Below, one piece after another: positions 16,029 through 23,313 of a stretch of 61,181 nucleotides of DNA. The position numbers were made by a program, and so were the translations under genes. The stretch comes from an uncultured Eubacterium sp. (lineage in GTDB: Bacteria > Bacillota > Clostridia > Oscillospirales > Acutalibacteraceae). The notes below the pieces were generated by a model. It searched no databases and was not told the origin of the DNA. It saw only the letters and a program-made list of their open reading frames with translations. Location: positions 1 to 61,181 of the forward strand of contig CAJUDJ010000011.1 of the NCBI GenBank assembly GCA_910584985.1. The letters are read 5' to 3'. Each line of letters starts with the position of its first letter. Position 1 is the stretch's first letter.

Positions 16029-16224
16029 CTTAAAATTCCACCCAGCTTTTCCAATGCCTGTGCGTGCCTTATCGGCAGCAAAGAAAATATCTTTTCCGTT
16101 GTTGCTTTCATATATAAAATCCTTCACGGGTTGCTTGTGTTTTTGAAAAATCGATGAAAATAGCAAGCTTAGCCTGATAGTTAATAAATTTTTGCAGCAC
16201 TTCGCCTGCAACACCGCTGTTCAG
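16029..16224 (-). pseudogene. Truncated, frameshifted DUF4180 gene
   Basis: The minus strand reads LNSGVAGEVLQKFINYQAK then LAIFIDFSK. After a frameshift near 16140 it continues DFIYESNNGKDIFFAADKA. This matches the C-terminal half of DUF4180 proteins (a GLAGEVLQKF block, a LAI-x-DFS block and a DFI-x-ESN block). The N-terminal half is missing, and the end runs in frame into the GNAT gene without a stop. Bases 16225-16352 hold no visible gene. Confidence 0.65.
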
Positions 16225-16352
16225 TTAAAAAAAATCCTCAAAAACCGTATTTTTATTTACTGCTATTTTATGGCAGTTTGTTTCATATTTTACCGTAATA
16301 ATAAAATTAACGCGCTTTATGCATCTTTTATCATAATTCTTTTCCTTAAAGT

Positions 16353-16619
16353 TTATCTTTCGGGGTATTCTCTGTTTTTCCAATACCACCATTTCAGCTT
16401 TTCCGGTTCCCATTGTTTGTTTTCGGCATAGTAAACTGCCATTCTGAACAGATAAAGCTGGCATCTGTCCTCCTGAAAACCTTTTTTCAGGCAGTCCTTT
16501 ACATAAAGTGCCTCCGGGTCTTTCCCTACCAGGTCCTCAACACATTCAATGCCGATATTCAAAAGCAACTGCTTTGTCTTTTTTCCAACATTCGGAATAA
16601 CTGTTAAATCCGTTTTCAT
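16353..16619 (-). CDS. Cdd1-type helix-hairpin-helix protein
   Basis: An 88-residue protein starting MKTDLTVIPNVGKKTKQLLL, a helix-hairpin-helix of the Cdd1 ('pathogenicity locus') family. It has the usual VEDLVGKDPEALY and the aromatic C-terminus EPEKLKWWYWKN. HhH motifs bind DNA non-specifically, but the role of Cdd1 proteins is not established. Length agrees with the family. Confidence 0.85.
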   Translation of the reverse strand: MKTDLTVIPNVGKKTKQLLLNIGIECVEDLVGKDPEALYVKDCLKKGFQEDRCQLYLFRMAVYYAENKQWEPEKLKWWYWKNREYPER

Positions 16620-16720
16620 TTGTTTTCACCTGCTGTGTTTCAGAAATACTCTGTACCTTCCGAATCCCGATTTTTCATATTATATAATAAATCTGTATTT
16701 ATATCAAGCATCAGGATGCA

Positions 16721-17650
16721 TCAGCTTTCATCGGGTTCATTGTCTGAGAGGTCAGCTGTTTTTTCAATTTCGGCAGGCGGCCGCTTAAGCAGGCAATACA
16801 GAATCAAAGCGATTCCGCCGATAATCATAGCAGCTGCGGAAAACAGCATGATTTTGGAGAATGTCGATAAGGATGCCTTCGTTTCCGCTTCTGTGATAAT
16901 GGTATTCCTTCCGGAGGTTACAGTTTCATTGTAAGTGCTGTATTCCTGATTGTCCGGGTTGCCGTTATAATGCCAAAGGGTGTTATCTGCTCTATCCGTT
17001 TCATCAGAGGGAACATATCTGAATTTTGTTGTTGTTTCTTTTTGTGAGGTGCTTTTGCTGTTTTCGTTTTTTTCTTTGGTGCTCGGCACATCGGATTTTG
17101 TGCTGCTTTCCTTTGTACTTTCAGAAAACTCTTTATAGGGAAGCTCTATGATTCTGTTTATGTCATAGCAGTGGCCGTTTACATCCACGGAAAACTGCAG
17201 AGAGTTGCTGCACTTTATGTCCTGCTTGTTTTTAAATTCAATGCCGATATAGATTTCATGCCCCTGTTCCGTTGCTCTGCCGAAATTTTGCGAAACGGAA
17301 AAGGCTGCTTTTGCTTCCGCTGTGCTGTCTGTAATTCCGTTTTGCGCAACCGTAAAGCTGTATCGGTTTTGTGTATTTGAAACAGAGAAATTTATTTTAA
17401 TCTCGTTATCTTCATTTTTCAGATGTGTCTCAGCATAGCTTATATGAATAAAAATACTATGCTTGTCTATATCAGTATAATAGCTGTAAAAGCCGCTTAT
17501 ATTACTGTAATCGCTGATTTCCTGTGTTATAATTCCGTCTGTTTCAAACCATGCTTCCGGGTTGTTTATAAAATCAGGCACGGCGGAAAATGCATATATC
17601 GGATAAAAGATTAAAAGAAATGCCAGCAGGCACAGGTTAAGCCTTTTTAT
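16721..17650 (-). CDS. Secreted/anchored surface protein with possible ATA start
   Basis: A 309-residue protein with a typical signal peptide (KRLNLCLLAFLLIFYPIYA then FSA). A beta-rich extracellular domain follows (about 25-185), then a Ser/Thr/Lys-rich low-complexity stalk (about 190-260), a C-terminal membrane helix (about 272-295, IMLFSAAAMIIGGIALILYC) and a short acidic tail. A strong AAGGAGGTGG lies upstream, but the codon at the right distance is ATA (17650-17648), or ATC before it, not ATG/GTG/TTG. Either the start is non-canonical or a point change has weakened the gene. The domain family is not recognised. Confidence 0.65.
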   Translation of the reverse strand: MKRLNLCLLAFLLIFYPIYAFSAVPDFINNPEAWFETDGIITQEISDYSNISGFYSYYTDIDKHSIFIHISYAETHLKNEDNEIKINFSVSNTQNRYSFTVAQNGITDSTAEAKAAFSVSQNFGRATEQGHEIYIGIEFKNKQDIKCSNSLQFSVDVNGHCYDINRIIELPYKEFSESTKESSTKSDVPSTKEKNENSKSTSQKETTTKFRYVPSDETDRADNTLWHYNGNPDNQEYSTYNETVTSGRNTIITEAETKASLSTFSKIMLFSAAAMIIGGIALILYCLLKRPPAEIEKTADLSDNEPDES

Positions 17651-17717
17651 GATTTTCCACCTCCTTATGTTTTTTGTAATGGATAGGATTTCTGATTTTG
17701 CACAGAGGATCTGATGT

Positions 17718-18182
17718 TTATGAAGGTTTACAAGATTGACGAAGCGGTTCACCGAAACGCTGGTAATGCACAATTTCGCGCTCACGCAGGAATTTAATCG
17801 GCTCAAGCACATCCGGATCATCCACAAGCCTTAATATATTGTCATAGGTTAACCTCGCTTTTTGCTCTGCTGCAAGGTTTTCATTCAGATCGGCAATCGG
17901 ATCGCCTGTTACCTGAATGGATCCGGCACTCCACGGAAAACCGCTTGCCGCAGTGGGATAAACACCTGTTGTGTGATCTACAAAATACGGTGCAAAACCA
18001 CTTTCCTCAATCTGCTTTTCAGTCAGATTTCTTGTAAGCTGATGAACGATTGTGCCAACCATTTCAAGATGGCCGAGTTCTTCCGTGCCGATATCTGTTA
18101 ATAATCCCTTTAATTCAGGAATAGGCATAGAATAGCGCTGTGAAAGATAGCGGAGCGAAGCTCCAAGCTCTCCGTCAGGTCC
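17718..18182 (-). CDS. cotJC: CotJC spore-coat manganese catalase, C-terminal part (split gene)
   Basis: The frame enters at GGA (18182-18180) and reads GPDGELGASLRYLSQRYSMP onward to the stop at 17718. It carries the Mn-catalase ligand regions GEL, TEELGHLEM, AEQKARLTYDN and REREIVHYQRFGE. No start codon or N-terminus precedes it; the DNA upstream belongs to a recombinase element. The missing first 31 codons are at 20145-20237. The C-terminus (RQSCKPS) is shorter than the usual N-P-x-F-D ending. In situ, only a truncated product from the ATG at 18128 could be made. Confidence 0.93.
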   Translation of the reverse strand, partial: GPDGELGASLRYLSQRYSMPIPELKGLLTDIGTEELGHLEMVGTIVHQLTRNLTEKQIEESGFAPYFVDHTTGVYPTAASGFPWSAGSIQVTGDPIADLNENLAAEQKARLTYDNILRLVDDPDVLEPIKFLREREIVHYQRFGEPLRQSCKPS

Positions 18183-18244
18183 TCTGTAATGTAAAAAGAT
18201 ATGATATAGCGGATAAAAAAATAATGGTAAAATTTTACATATAA

Positions 18245-18273
18245 ATTATACCAATATGACCCAAAACCGTCAA
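18245..18273 (-). promoter_or_regulatory. Outward-facing sigma-A promoter at the element's left end
   Basis: On the minus strand TTGACG (18268-18273), a 17-base spacer and a perfect TATAAT (18245-18250). It lies after the recombinase terminator and points across the junction into the cotJC C-terminal part. In an excised circle it would instead read through the joined ends toward the recombinase. Confidence 0.65.
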
Positions 18274-18292
18274 GTTTCGATTAAAAAATACC

Positions 18293-18316
18293 TGCCGCTG
18301 ATGTTGTTCAGCGGCA
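18293..18316 (-). terminator. Terminator of the element's recombinase gene
   Basis: Arms TGCCGCTG and CAGCGGCA with an 8-base loop. On the minus strand a TATTTTTTAA tract follows. Confidence 0.8.
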
Positions 18317-18321
18317 AGGCT

Positions 18322-19761
18322 TTATGAATGGAAAACAATATCAATTCTGTTTTCCGGTTTAACATATATAATTTTTCTGATAATTGTGCGCAGTGCTTCG
18401 TTCTTTGCTTTCTCTGAAATGTCCGGAGATTTTATGAAATCAATAATATTGATTACTTTTTTTGAAAATTCAGCCCTGTCAATAGGCCGGTTCTCTTTTT
18501 CCTGCTGCTTTTTTTCAGTTTCAAGCTCAGTAATGCTGTTAAGTATTTCTGCTTTACACTGTTTGTATTCGTCTATCGTGTCAATTCCGCAGAGGTAGGA
18601 ATCTTTTATTCTTTTCAGTTTTGTTTTTTCACGGTTTATCAGTCTATTATAGTCGATTTTTTCTGCTGATTGCTTTTTTGCAGACGGCTCAATATTGAAA
18701 TGAAGACTGCTTACAGATTTTTCAAGTGTTTCAAGAACGGCTTTGTTTGCTTTTGCAATGGAAAGGCTGTGTGATACGGTGCAGGAACCTTTCGCATAGT
18801 TGTGGCATTGCATAGAAGGACATTTTGTGGACTGCATCACAAGTGTTGCTCCGCAGCTGCTGCATCTTACAAGCCCTTTCAGCATAAATTTTACATCCTG
18901 ATTTTTTCTCTGATAACTGCTGTATTTCAGCTTCTCTTCGGCAAGACGCAGCTGTGCCCTTTGCCATATTTCATTATGAATAATCGGTGTGTGTGTTCCG
19001 TTTGCTATTATAATATCGGGATTGTCATAATCTCTTGCCGAAGCTGCCTTTCCGTTTAGCGACCACCGTATTTTTCCGATATAAACAGGATTGTGCAGAA
19101 TGTAATCAATCAGCCTGCTGTCCGGTGCATTTCCGCGGTGTGTTTTAACGCCCTGCAGGGCAAGGCTGTGTGCAATTTCACGTTTGCTCATTCCGTTGAT
19201 ATAGCTTTCAAAAATCTGAACAATGTATTTGCTTTCATCATTCGGAATATATTGCTTTCCGGAAAGCGTGTAACCAAGTGCCGGATGGCACATCGGCTCG
19301 CCGCGCGATGCCTTTTCCGCCATTCCTCTTTTAACCTCGCCGCTCAGGCGGATTAAATAGTATTCATCCATCCATTCAATAATGCGTTCAATCAGATTGC
19401 CGAACACATCGTCAATAATCGGTTCTGATATGCTTACAACGCTTATCCCGTTTTTTTTAAGCAGCGATTTATATACAATGCTTTCCTCCTGATTTCTTGC
19501 AAAACGGCTGAATTTCCACACAAATATAGTGTCAAACGGCTTATCCTCTGACTTTGCAAGCGCAATCATTCTGTTAAAAGCAACCCGCTTTTTTACACTT
19601 TTTGCGCTGATTCCGTCATCATAAAATATGTATTCATCGGGAATGATGCAGCCGCTTTTTTTTGCATATTCTCTTATGAGCTTCAGCTGGCTTTCCGGTG
19701 AATATTCATCCTGCCTTTCGTCTGAAACCCTGATATATGCTGCTCCGGTTTTAATCCCCAT
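18322..19761 (-). CDS. Large serine recombinase of the cotJC element
   Basis: A 479-residue recombinase. The catalytic domain has GAAYIRVSDERQDEYSPESQ with S13 as nucleophile and FVWKFSRFARNQEES. The recombinase domain has the PALGYTLSGKQYIPNDE segment and NPVYIGKIRW. A zinc ribbon (CSSCGATL ... CHNYAKGSC) is followed by a coiled coil (about 385-440), ending RIDIVFHS. The start MGIKTGAAYIRVS at 19761 has GGGG about 10 bases upstream. A longer frame to 19836 is less likely because the conserved fold begins at GIKTGAA. It should cut at the junction triplet and join the two cotJC parts. Confidence 0.93.
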   Translation of the reverse strand: MGIKTGAAYIRVSDERQDEYSPESQLKLIREYAKKSGCIIPDEYIFYDDGISAKSVKKRVAFNRMIALAKSEDKPFDTIFVWKFSRFARNQEESIVYKSLLKKNGISVVSISEPIIDDVFGNLIERIIEWMDEYYLIRLSGEVKRGMAEKASRGEPMCHPALGYTLSGKQYIPNDESKYIVQIFESYINGMSKREIAHSLALQGVKTHRGNAPDSRLIDYILHNPVYIGKIRWSLNGKAASARDYDNPDIIIANGTHTPIIHNEIWQRAQLRLAEEKLKYSSYQRKNQDVKFMLKGLVRCSSCGATLVMQSTKCPSMQCHNYAKGSCTVSHSLSIAKANKAVLETLEKSVSSLHFNIEPSAKKQSAEKIDYNRLINREKTKLKRIKDSYLCGIDTIDEYKQCKAEILNSITELETEKKQQEKENRPIDRAEFSKKVINIIDFIKSPDISEKAKNEALRTIIRKIIYVKPENRIDIVFHS

Positions 19762-19829
19762 AAAACATGATCCCCGCTTCCGATTTTTGTAATTATTATA
19801 GAAATTGCCGCTTTCAATATATAAAAGTA

Positions 19830-19871
19830 TGCACAAATGCAGATAAAAATTGCAGAAGTGCAGATAATTCG
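19830..19871. repeat. Two 21-bp direct repeats upstream of the recombinase gene
   Basis: TGCACAAATGCAGATAA starts at 19830 and TGCAGAAGTGCAGATAA at 19851, exactly 21 bp (two helical turns) apart. TGCA occurs at 19830, 19838, 19851 and 19859. The position between the divergent recombinase and the small gene suits operators or accessory recombination sites. Confidence 0.6.
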
Positions 19872-19956
19872 GGGATTATTGTTTTAAACGGGCTTTACTT
19901 GAACAATTCATTCATAGCAGGGGAAATCTCTCAATAAATATTATTGGGGTGGTGCT

Positions 19957-20121
19957 ATGGCTGAACTGAATGTAAGGATTACTGTGGAAAAAGACGGTAA
20001 AGAAGCAGAACCGTTTACCGGTTTTTCCGATAAAGAAAAGGATGCTTTGTCAAAAAGATTGTCCTCCTCTATGAGTGCATATTATACGGCACATTATAAT
20101 GAATTTTTTAATATTAAATGA
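19957..20121 (+). CDS. 54-residue protein in the cotJC element, candidate directionality or regulatory factor
   Basis: The protein starts MAELNVRITVEKDGKEAEPF and ends YYTAHYNEFFNIK. It has an N-terminal beta hairpin and a basic amphipathic helix (SDKEKDALSKRLSSSMSAYY). GGGGTGG lies 6 bases before the ATG. It is the only other gene in the element, divergent from the recombinase and next to the right junction, a usual place for an excision factor. No family is recognised, so the role is inferred from position. Confidence 0.6.
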   Translation: MAELNVRITVEKDGKEAEPFTGFSDKEKDALSKRLSSSMSAYYTAHYNEFFNIK

Positions 20122-20144
20122 TGTAGCCTTTTTTGGCAGTATGT

Positions 20145-20237
20145 TCCGCCGTACTGACTGATAATGATATTGGCGGCTGCCGGATCACAATGTTTTATAT
20201 TAATAGGATACTGAAGTTTCTTAACATAACTGAACAT
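20145..20237 (-). CDS. cotJC: CotJC spore-coat manganese catalase, N-terminal part (split gene)
   Basis: From ATG 20237 the frame reads MFSYVKKLQYPINIKHCDPA, then AANIIISQYGG up to GGA at 20147-20145. This is the standard N-terminus of CotJC (K-K-L-x-Y-P, then the Q-Y-G-G that precedes P-D-G-E-L). AAGGAG is well placed upstream. In situ the frame continues into element DNA (TYCQKRLHH...) and loses homology. The first metal-ligand glutamate (in P-D-G-E-L) lies on the other side of the element, so this piece alone cannot bind metal. Confidence 0.93.
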
Positions 20238-20311
20238 ATATTATCTCCTTATTTCTTATTTATTACATAATATGAAACAGCAGGCAATATTGCCATTCGG
20301 GCTATATGTGA

Positions 20312-20340
20312 TTGACTTTAAGGCAATTCAACTATATAAT
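20312..20340 (+). promoter_or_regulatory. Sigma-A promoter of rmlB
   Basis: TTGACT (20312-20317), a 17-base spacer and a perfect TATAAT (20335-20340), 48 bases before the rmlB ATG. Confidence 0.75.
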
Positions 20341-20388
20341 TTTTATAGAAACAGAATGTTTGAAATTTCAGATAACGGGGGAACGGTT

Positions 20389-21417
20389 ATGACAGTGCTT
20401 GTTACAGGCGGCGCAGGTTTTATCGGAGCGAATTTTATTTTTTATCAGCTGAAACATTATCCTGAGGACAGAATTGTTTGTGCAGACAGTTTGACCTATG
20501 CCGGAAACACAGAAACGCTGAAAGCAGTTATGAATTATCCGAATTTTTGCTTTTATAAAGCAGATATAACCGATAAAGAAGCTGTTGATGAAATATTCTG
20601 CGCGGAAAAGCCGGATATAGTTGTTCATTTTGCGGCAGAAACACATGTTGACCGCTCCATCCATAATTATGATTTATTTCTGAAAACAAATGTAATGGGC
20701 ACGCAGGTGCTGCTGGAAGCCTGCATAAAATACGATGTTCAGCGTTTTCATCATATTTCAACAGATGAAGTATACGGGGATGTGGCAGTTGAAAATACGG
20801 ATTTGTATTTTACCGAATCCAGTCCGCTTCATCCGTCCTCTCCCTATGCCGCAACAAAGGCGGCTGCCGATATGATTGTGCTTTCCTATTATAAAACTTA
20901 CGGATTTCCTGTAACCGTAACACGCAGCACAAATAATTACGGACCTTTTCAGTTTCCTGAAAAGTTGATTCCGCTGGCAATATGCCGAGCTGTTCAGAAC
21001 CGGCCTGTTCCGCTTTACGGCAACGGAAGAAATATTCGAAGCTGGCTTTATGTTGAAGATCATTGCCGTGCCGTTGATCTTGTTATGCGAAACGGAAAAG
21101 CAGGTGAAATTTATAATGTGGGAACGCACAGTGATAAAAGCAATATTGAAATTGCAAATATCATTCTGAAAGAATTAAATAAATCCGAAACACTTCTTAC
21201 CTTTGTTGCCGACAGACCGGCACACGACAGAAAGTATGCCGTTGATTTTTCAAAAATAGAAAAAGAGCTTGGCTGGAAGGCGCAAACAGCGTTTGATAAC
21301 GGAATCAGAAAAACGATTGAATGGTATAGCGAAAATCAAACATGGTGTAAAAGTGTAATGACGGATGAATGCAAAAAGTGTTTTAAAACGCTTTACGGTG
21401 AATATAATTTTTTTTGA
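20389..21417 (+). CDS. rmlB: dTDP-glucose 4,6-dehydratase
   Basis: A 342-residue short-chain dehydrogenase/reductase that makes dTDP-4-keto-6-deoxyglucose with NAD. It shows VTGGAGFIGANF (Rossmann loop), HFAAETHVDRSI, STDEVYGDV, the catalytic Y-x3-K in SPYAATKAAAD, and STNNYGPFQFPEKLIPLA. The start at 20389 (MTVLVTGG) matches the family N-terminus; the upstream in-frame ATGs at 20272 and 20357 would add a non-homologous leader. The rmlA, rmlC and rmlD genes are not nearby, so the sugar product cannot be fixed; a UDP-sugar substrate is possible. Confidence 0.88.
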   Translation: MTVLVTGGAGFIGANFIFYQLKHYPEDRIVCADSLTYAGNTETLKAVMNYPNFCFYKADITDKEAVDEIFCAEKPDIVVHFAAETHVDRSIHNYDLFLKTNVMGTQVLLEACIKYDVQRFHHISTDEVYGDVAVENTDLYFTESSPLHPSSPYAATKAAADMIVLSYYKTYGFPVTVTRSTNNYGPFQFPEKLIPLAICRAVQNRPVPLYGNGRNIRSWLYVEDHCRAVDLVMRNGKAGEIYNVGTHSDKSNIEIANIILKELNKSETLLTFVADRPAHDRKYAVDFSKIEKELGWKAQTAFDNGIRKTIEWYSENQTWCKSVMTDECKKCFKTLYGEYNFF

Positions 21418-21551
21418 AATGAGAAAATATGATTTCAGGAGCTTTTTCTTTTTGTTTCTATATTGTATTGAAATATTTGATATTAAGTGGTAAACTATAT
21501 TATTGTAATGCGGACAGGCATTGCGAGTTTTATATGATGCAGAGGTAGTTT

Positions 21552-22499
21552 ATGTTTCTTTCACTTGTTGTGCCTTGCTATAATGAGGAAGGCAATGTTG
21601 AAAAGTTTTTTTCAGAAACAAATGCAGCTTTTCACGGCAGAGATTTTGACTATGAATTTGTTTTTGTGAATGACGGAAGCCGGGATAACACGCTCGGCCG
21701 TTTAAAAAAGCTTTACAGCGAAAATAAAAGCCACAGAATCCAGGTGCTTTCCTTCAGCAGAAATTTCGGAAAGGAATCTGCAATTTATGCAGGGCTTAAT
21801 GCGGCAAAGGGTGATATGGTTTGCCTGATTGATGCGGATTTGCAGCAGCGCCCCGAGGTTGTGCTTGAAATGATTGATGTTATGAACAGCAATGATGCGC
21901 TTGACTGTGTAACTGCTTTTCAGGACAAGCGTAAGGAGGGCAAGCTGATGATTGCCCTGAAAAATGCATTTTATAAAATAATCAACAAAATTACAGAGGT
22001 TAATTTTGTGAGCGGTGCTTCAGATTTCAGACTTATGAAGCGAAATATGGTGGATGCCATTCTGAAGATGACAGAGTATCACCGTTTTTCAAAAGGTATT
22101 TTCAGCTGGGTTGGTTTTGAAACCGAATATATTCCGTATACGGTTGAAGAACGGGAAAGCGGAGAATCCAAATGGAATTTCAGAAAGCTGTTCAAATATG
22201 CGTTTGAGGGTATTGTTTCGTTTACAACATTTCCGCTTAAGCTTTCTGCCTATATCGGTTTTGTTTCGGCATTGATTTCTGTAATTTATCTAATTGTTGT
22301 TGTTATTCAGAAGCTTGCTTTCGGAATCAGCGTTCCGGGTTATGCCACAATTGTTGTGCTTGTGCTGTTGCTTGGCGGTATGCAGCTTTTCTGCCTTGGC
22401 ATCCTCGGCGAATATATTTCAAAAATTTATGTGCAGGGTAAAAACAGACCGGTTTATATACTGAAAGAGCATTTGGGTAAAGAGAATGAAGAAGATTAA
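21552..22499 (+). CDS. GT2 polyprenyl-phosphate glycosyltransferase (GtrB-like)
   Basis: A 315-residue GT-A enzyme with VVPCYNEEGNV, FVNDGSRDNT, SFSRNFGKESAIYAGL and CLIDADLQQRPE (D-x-D). Two C-terminal membrane helices follow (about 228-252 and 262-290), as in GtrB/DPM-type enzymes that load a sugar onto undecaprenyl phosphate. The following gtrA-like gene overlaps by 14 bases and supports this. The sugar is unknown; rmlB just upstream suggests a deoxy-hexose context or simple clustering. Confidence 0.9.
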   Translation: MFLSLVVPCYNEEGNVEKFFSETNAAFHGRDFDYEFVFVNDGSRDNTLGRLKKLYSENKSHRIQVLSFSRNFGKESAIYAGLNAAKGDMVCLIDADLQQRPEVVLEMIDVMNSNDALDCVTAFQDKRKEGKLMIALKNAFYKIINKITEVNFVSGASDFRLMKRNMVDAILKMTEYHRFSKGIFSWVGFETEYIPYTVEERESGESKWNFRKLFKYAFEGIVSFTTFPLKLSAYIGFVSALISVIYLIVVVIQKLAFGISVPGYATIVVLVLLLGGMQLFCLGILGEYISKIYVQGKNRPVYILKEHLGKENEED

Positions 22500-22956
22500 T
22501 GAACTTTTAAAAAAATATGAAGAATTGATTTTATATGTTGTTTTCGGCGGGCTGACAACGGTTGTTAATTTTGCCGTTTACTGGGTGCTGAATAAAGCGC
22601 TCGGCGAGAATTTTTATCTTGTAAATAATGTTATTGCATGGTTTGTTTCCGTTGTTTTTGCCTATGTAACAAATAAGCTGTGGGTGTTTGAATCCAAAAG
22701 CTGGGCGCCGAAAATTCTTGCTAAAGAGGTGCCTGAATTTTTCGCAGCAAGGGTTTTCAGCCTGCTGGTTGAAGAGGGCGGACTTTGGCTCTTCGTTGAA
22801 AAAATGGGATTTGAGAAATTCTCGTTTGATCTTTTCGGATTTGAATTCACAGGAAAGCTGATTGCCAAGCTGGTGCTTGCCGTAATCGTTGTAATTCTGA
22901 ATTATTTCTTCAGCAAATTTGTTATTTTTGCCAAAAAGAAAAAAGATAAAAAATAA
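22486..22956 (+). CDS. GtrA-family membrane protein
   Basis: A 156-residue protein with four membrane helices (about 14-36, 42-62, 80-105, 120-146) and the GtrA motif VVFGGLTTVVNFAVYW followed by FVTNKLWVF-type residues (YVTNKLWVFES). GtrA proteins are thought to flip polyprenyl-linked sugars. The gene overlaps gtrB by 14 bases, so the two are probably translated together. Confidence 0.9.
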   Translation: MKKINELLKKYEELILYVVFGGLTTVVNFAVYWVLNKALGENFYLVNNVIAWFVSVVFAYVTNKLWVFESKSWAPKILAKEVPEFFAARVFSLLVEEGGLWLFVEKMGFEKFSFDLFGFEFTGKLIAKLVLAVIVVILNYFFSKFVIFAKKKKDKK

Positions 22957-22962
22957 TAAAGC

Positions 22963-22997
22963 AAAAAAAGCCTTTTCCGATTGGAAAAGGCTTTTTT
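22963..22997. terminator. Bidirectional terminator between gtrA and cotJB
   Basis: Arms AAAAAAGCCTTTTCC and GGAAAAGGCTTTTTT with a 4-base loop, serving the two convergent transcripts. Confidence 0.92.
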
Positions 22998-23073
22998 ATT
23001 TTGCAGACCTCCGAAGAAGCTTTTTATCGGAATACCGCATAGAATGGTGCCGCACTGTTTTTTACAGTTCTGT

Positions 23074-23313
23074 TCAGCAGTCTGCATCCCAGGGCCAGGG
23101 GTCCTTAAGCCATTCATCACTGTTGTTTTCTCCAAGTGTGATCGGGCCGAATTTTGCTTCAAATTCTGCCTTCAGCTCTTCAAACTGGCGGTGGTATTTT
23201 TCATATAGCTTTCTTGCCTCGGCATTGTCAAGGTGTGTATCCATATACATTCTTGTTTCCCACATGGCAAACTGCGCTGCTGATACTCTTAAAAGCATTT
23301 GTTCTCTTGTCAT
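23074..23313 (-). CDS. cotJB: Spore coat protein CotJB
   Basis: A 79-residue CotJB family protein: QMLLRVSAAQFAMWETRMY then MDTHLDNAEARKLYEKYH, and a C-terminal tail LKDPWPWDADC with the conserved P-W-P-W. In Bacilli and Clostridia cotJA-cotJB-cotJC form one operon for spore coat assembly. Here cotJB is followed by a terminator and the convergent gtrA, and cotJC lies 2.8 kb further on the same strand, beyond three genes on the other strand. Confidence 0.92.
   Translation of the reverse strand: MTREQMLLRVSAAQFAMWETRMYMDTHLDNAEARKLYEKYHRQFEELKAEFEAKFGPITLGENNSDEWLKDPWPWDADC

Larger units (their letters stand above)
18180..20147 (-). mobile_element. Skin-like serine-recombinase element interrupting cotJC
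   Basis: A unit of 1,965 bp (counting one copy of the shared triplet) separates the cotJC halves. It holds a serine recombinase (18322-19761), a divergent 54-codon gene (19957-20121), direct repeats, a terminator and an outward promoter. The junctions share TCC at 18180-18182 and 20145-20147 (GGA on the coding strand). To the right of TCC both ends read C-x-GTA-x-TG at the same spacing (TCCtCtGTAaTG and TCCgCcGTAcTG). Recombination there restores S-Q-Y-G-G-P-D-G-E-L in frame. Cargo-free elements of this kind are known to split sporulation genes in Firmicutes; excision here is inferred. Confidence 0.85.

Noticed and set aside
17651..17827. Upstream extension of the surface-protein frame to an ATG at 17827
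   Set aside because: The extension overlaps the cotJC C-terminal part in another frame and would bury the signal peptide behind 59 non-homologous residues.
17718..18128. Treating the C-terminal cotJC frame as a short complete gene from ATG 18128
   Set aside because: Homology continues 18 codons upstream to the element junction and the metal-ligand G-E-L lies before that ATG, so this is part of a split gene.
20272..20388. N-terminal extension of rmlB from ATG 20272
   Set aside because: It contains the sigma-A promoter of rmlB (20312-20340) and the added residues have no homology; the Rossmann motif begins at 20389.
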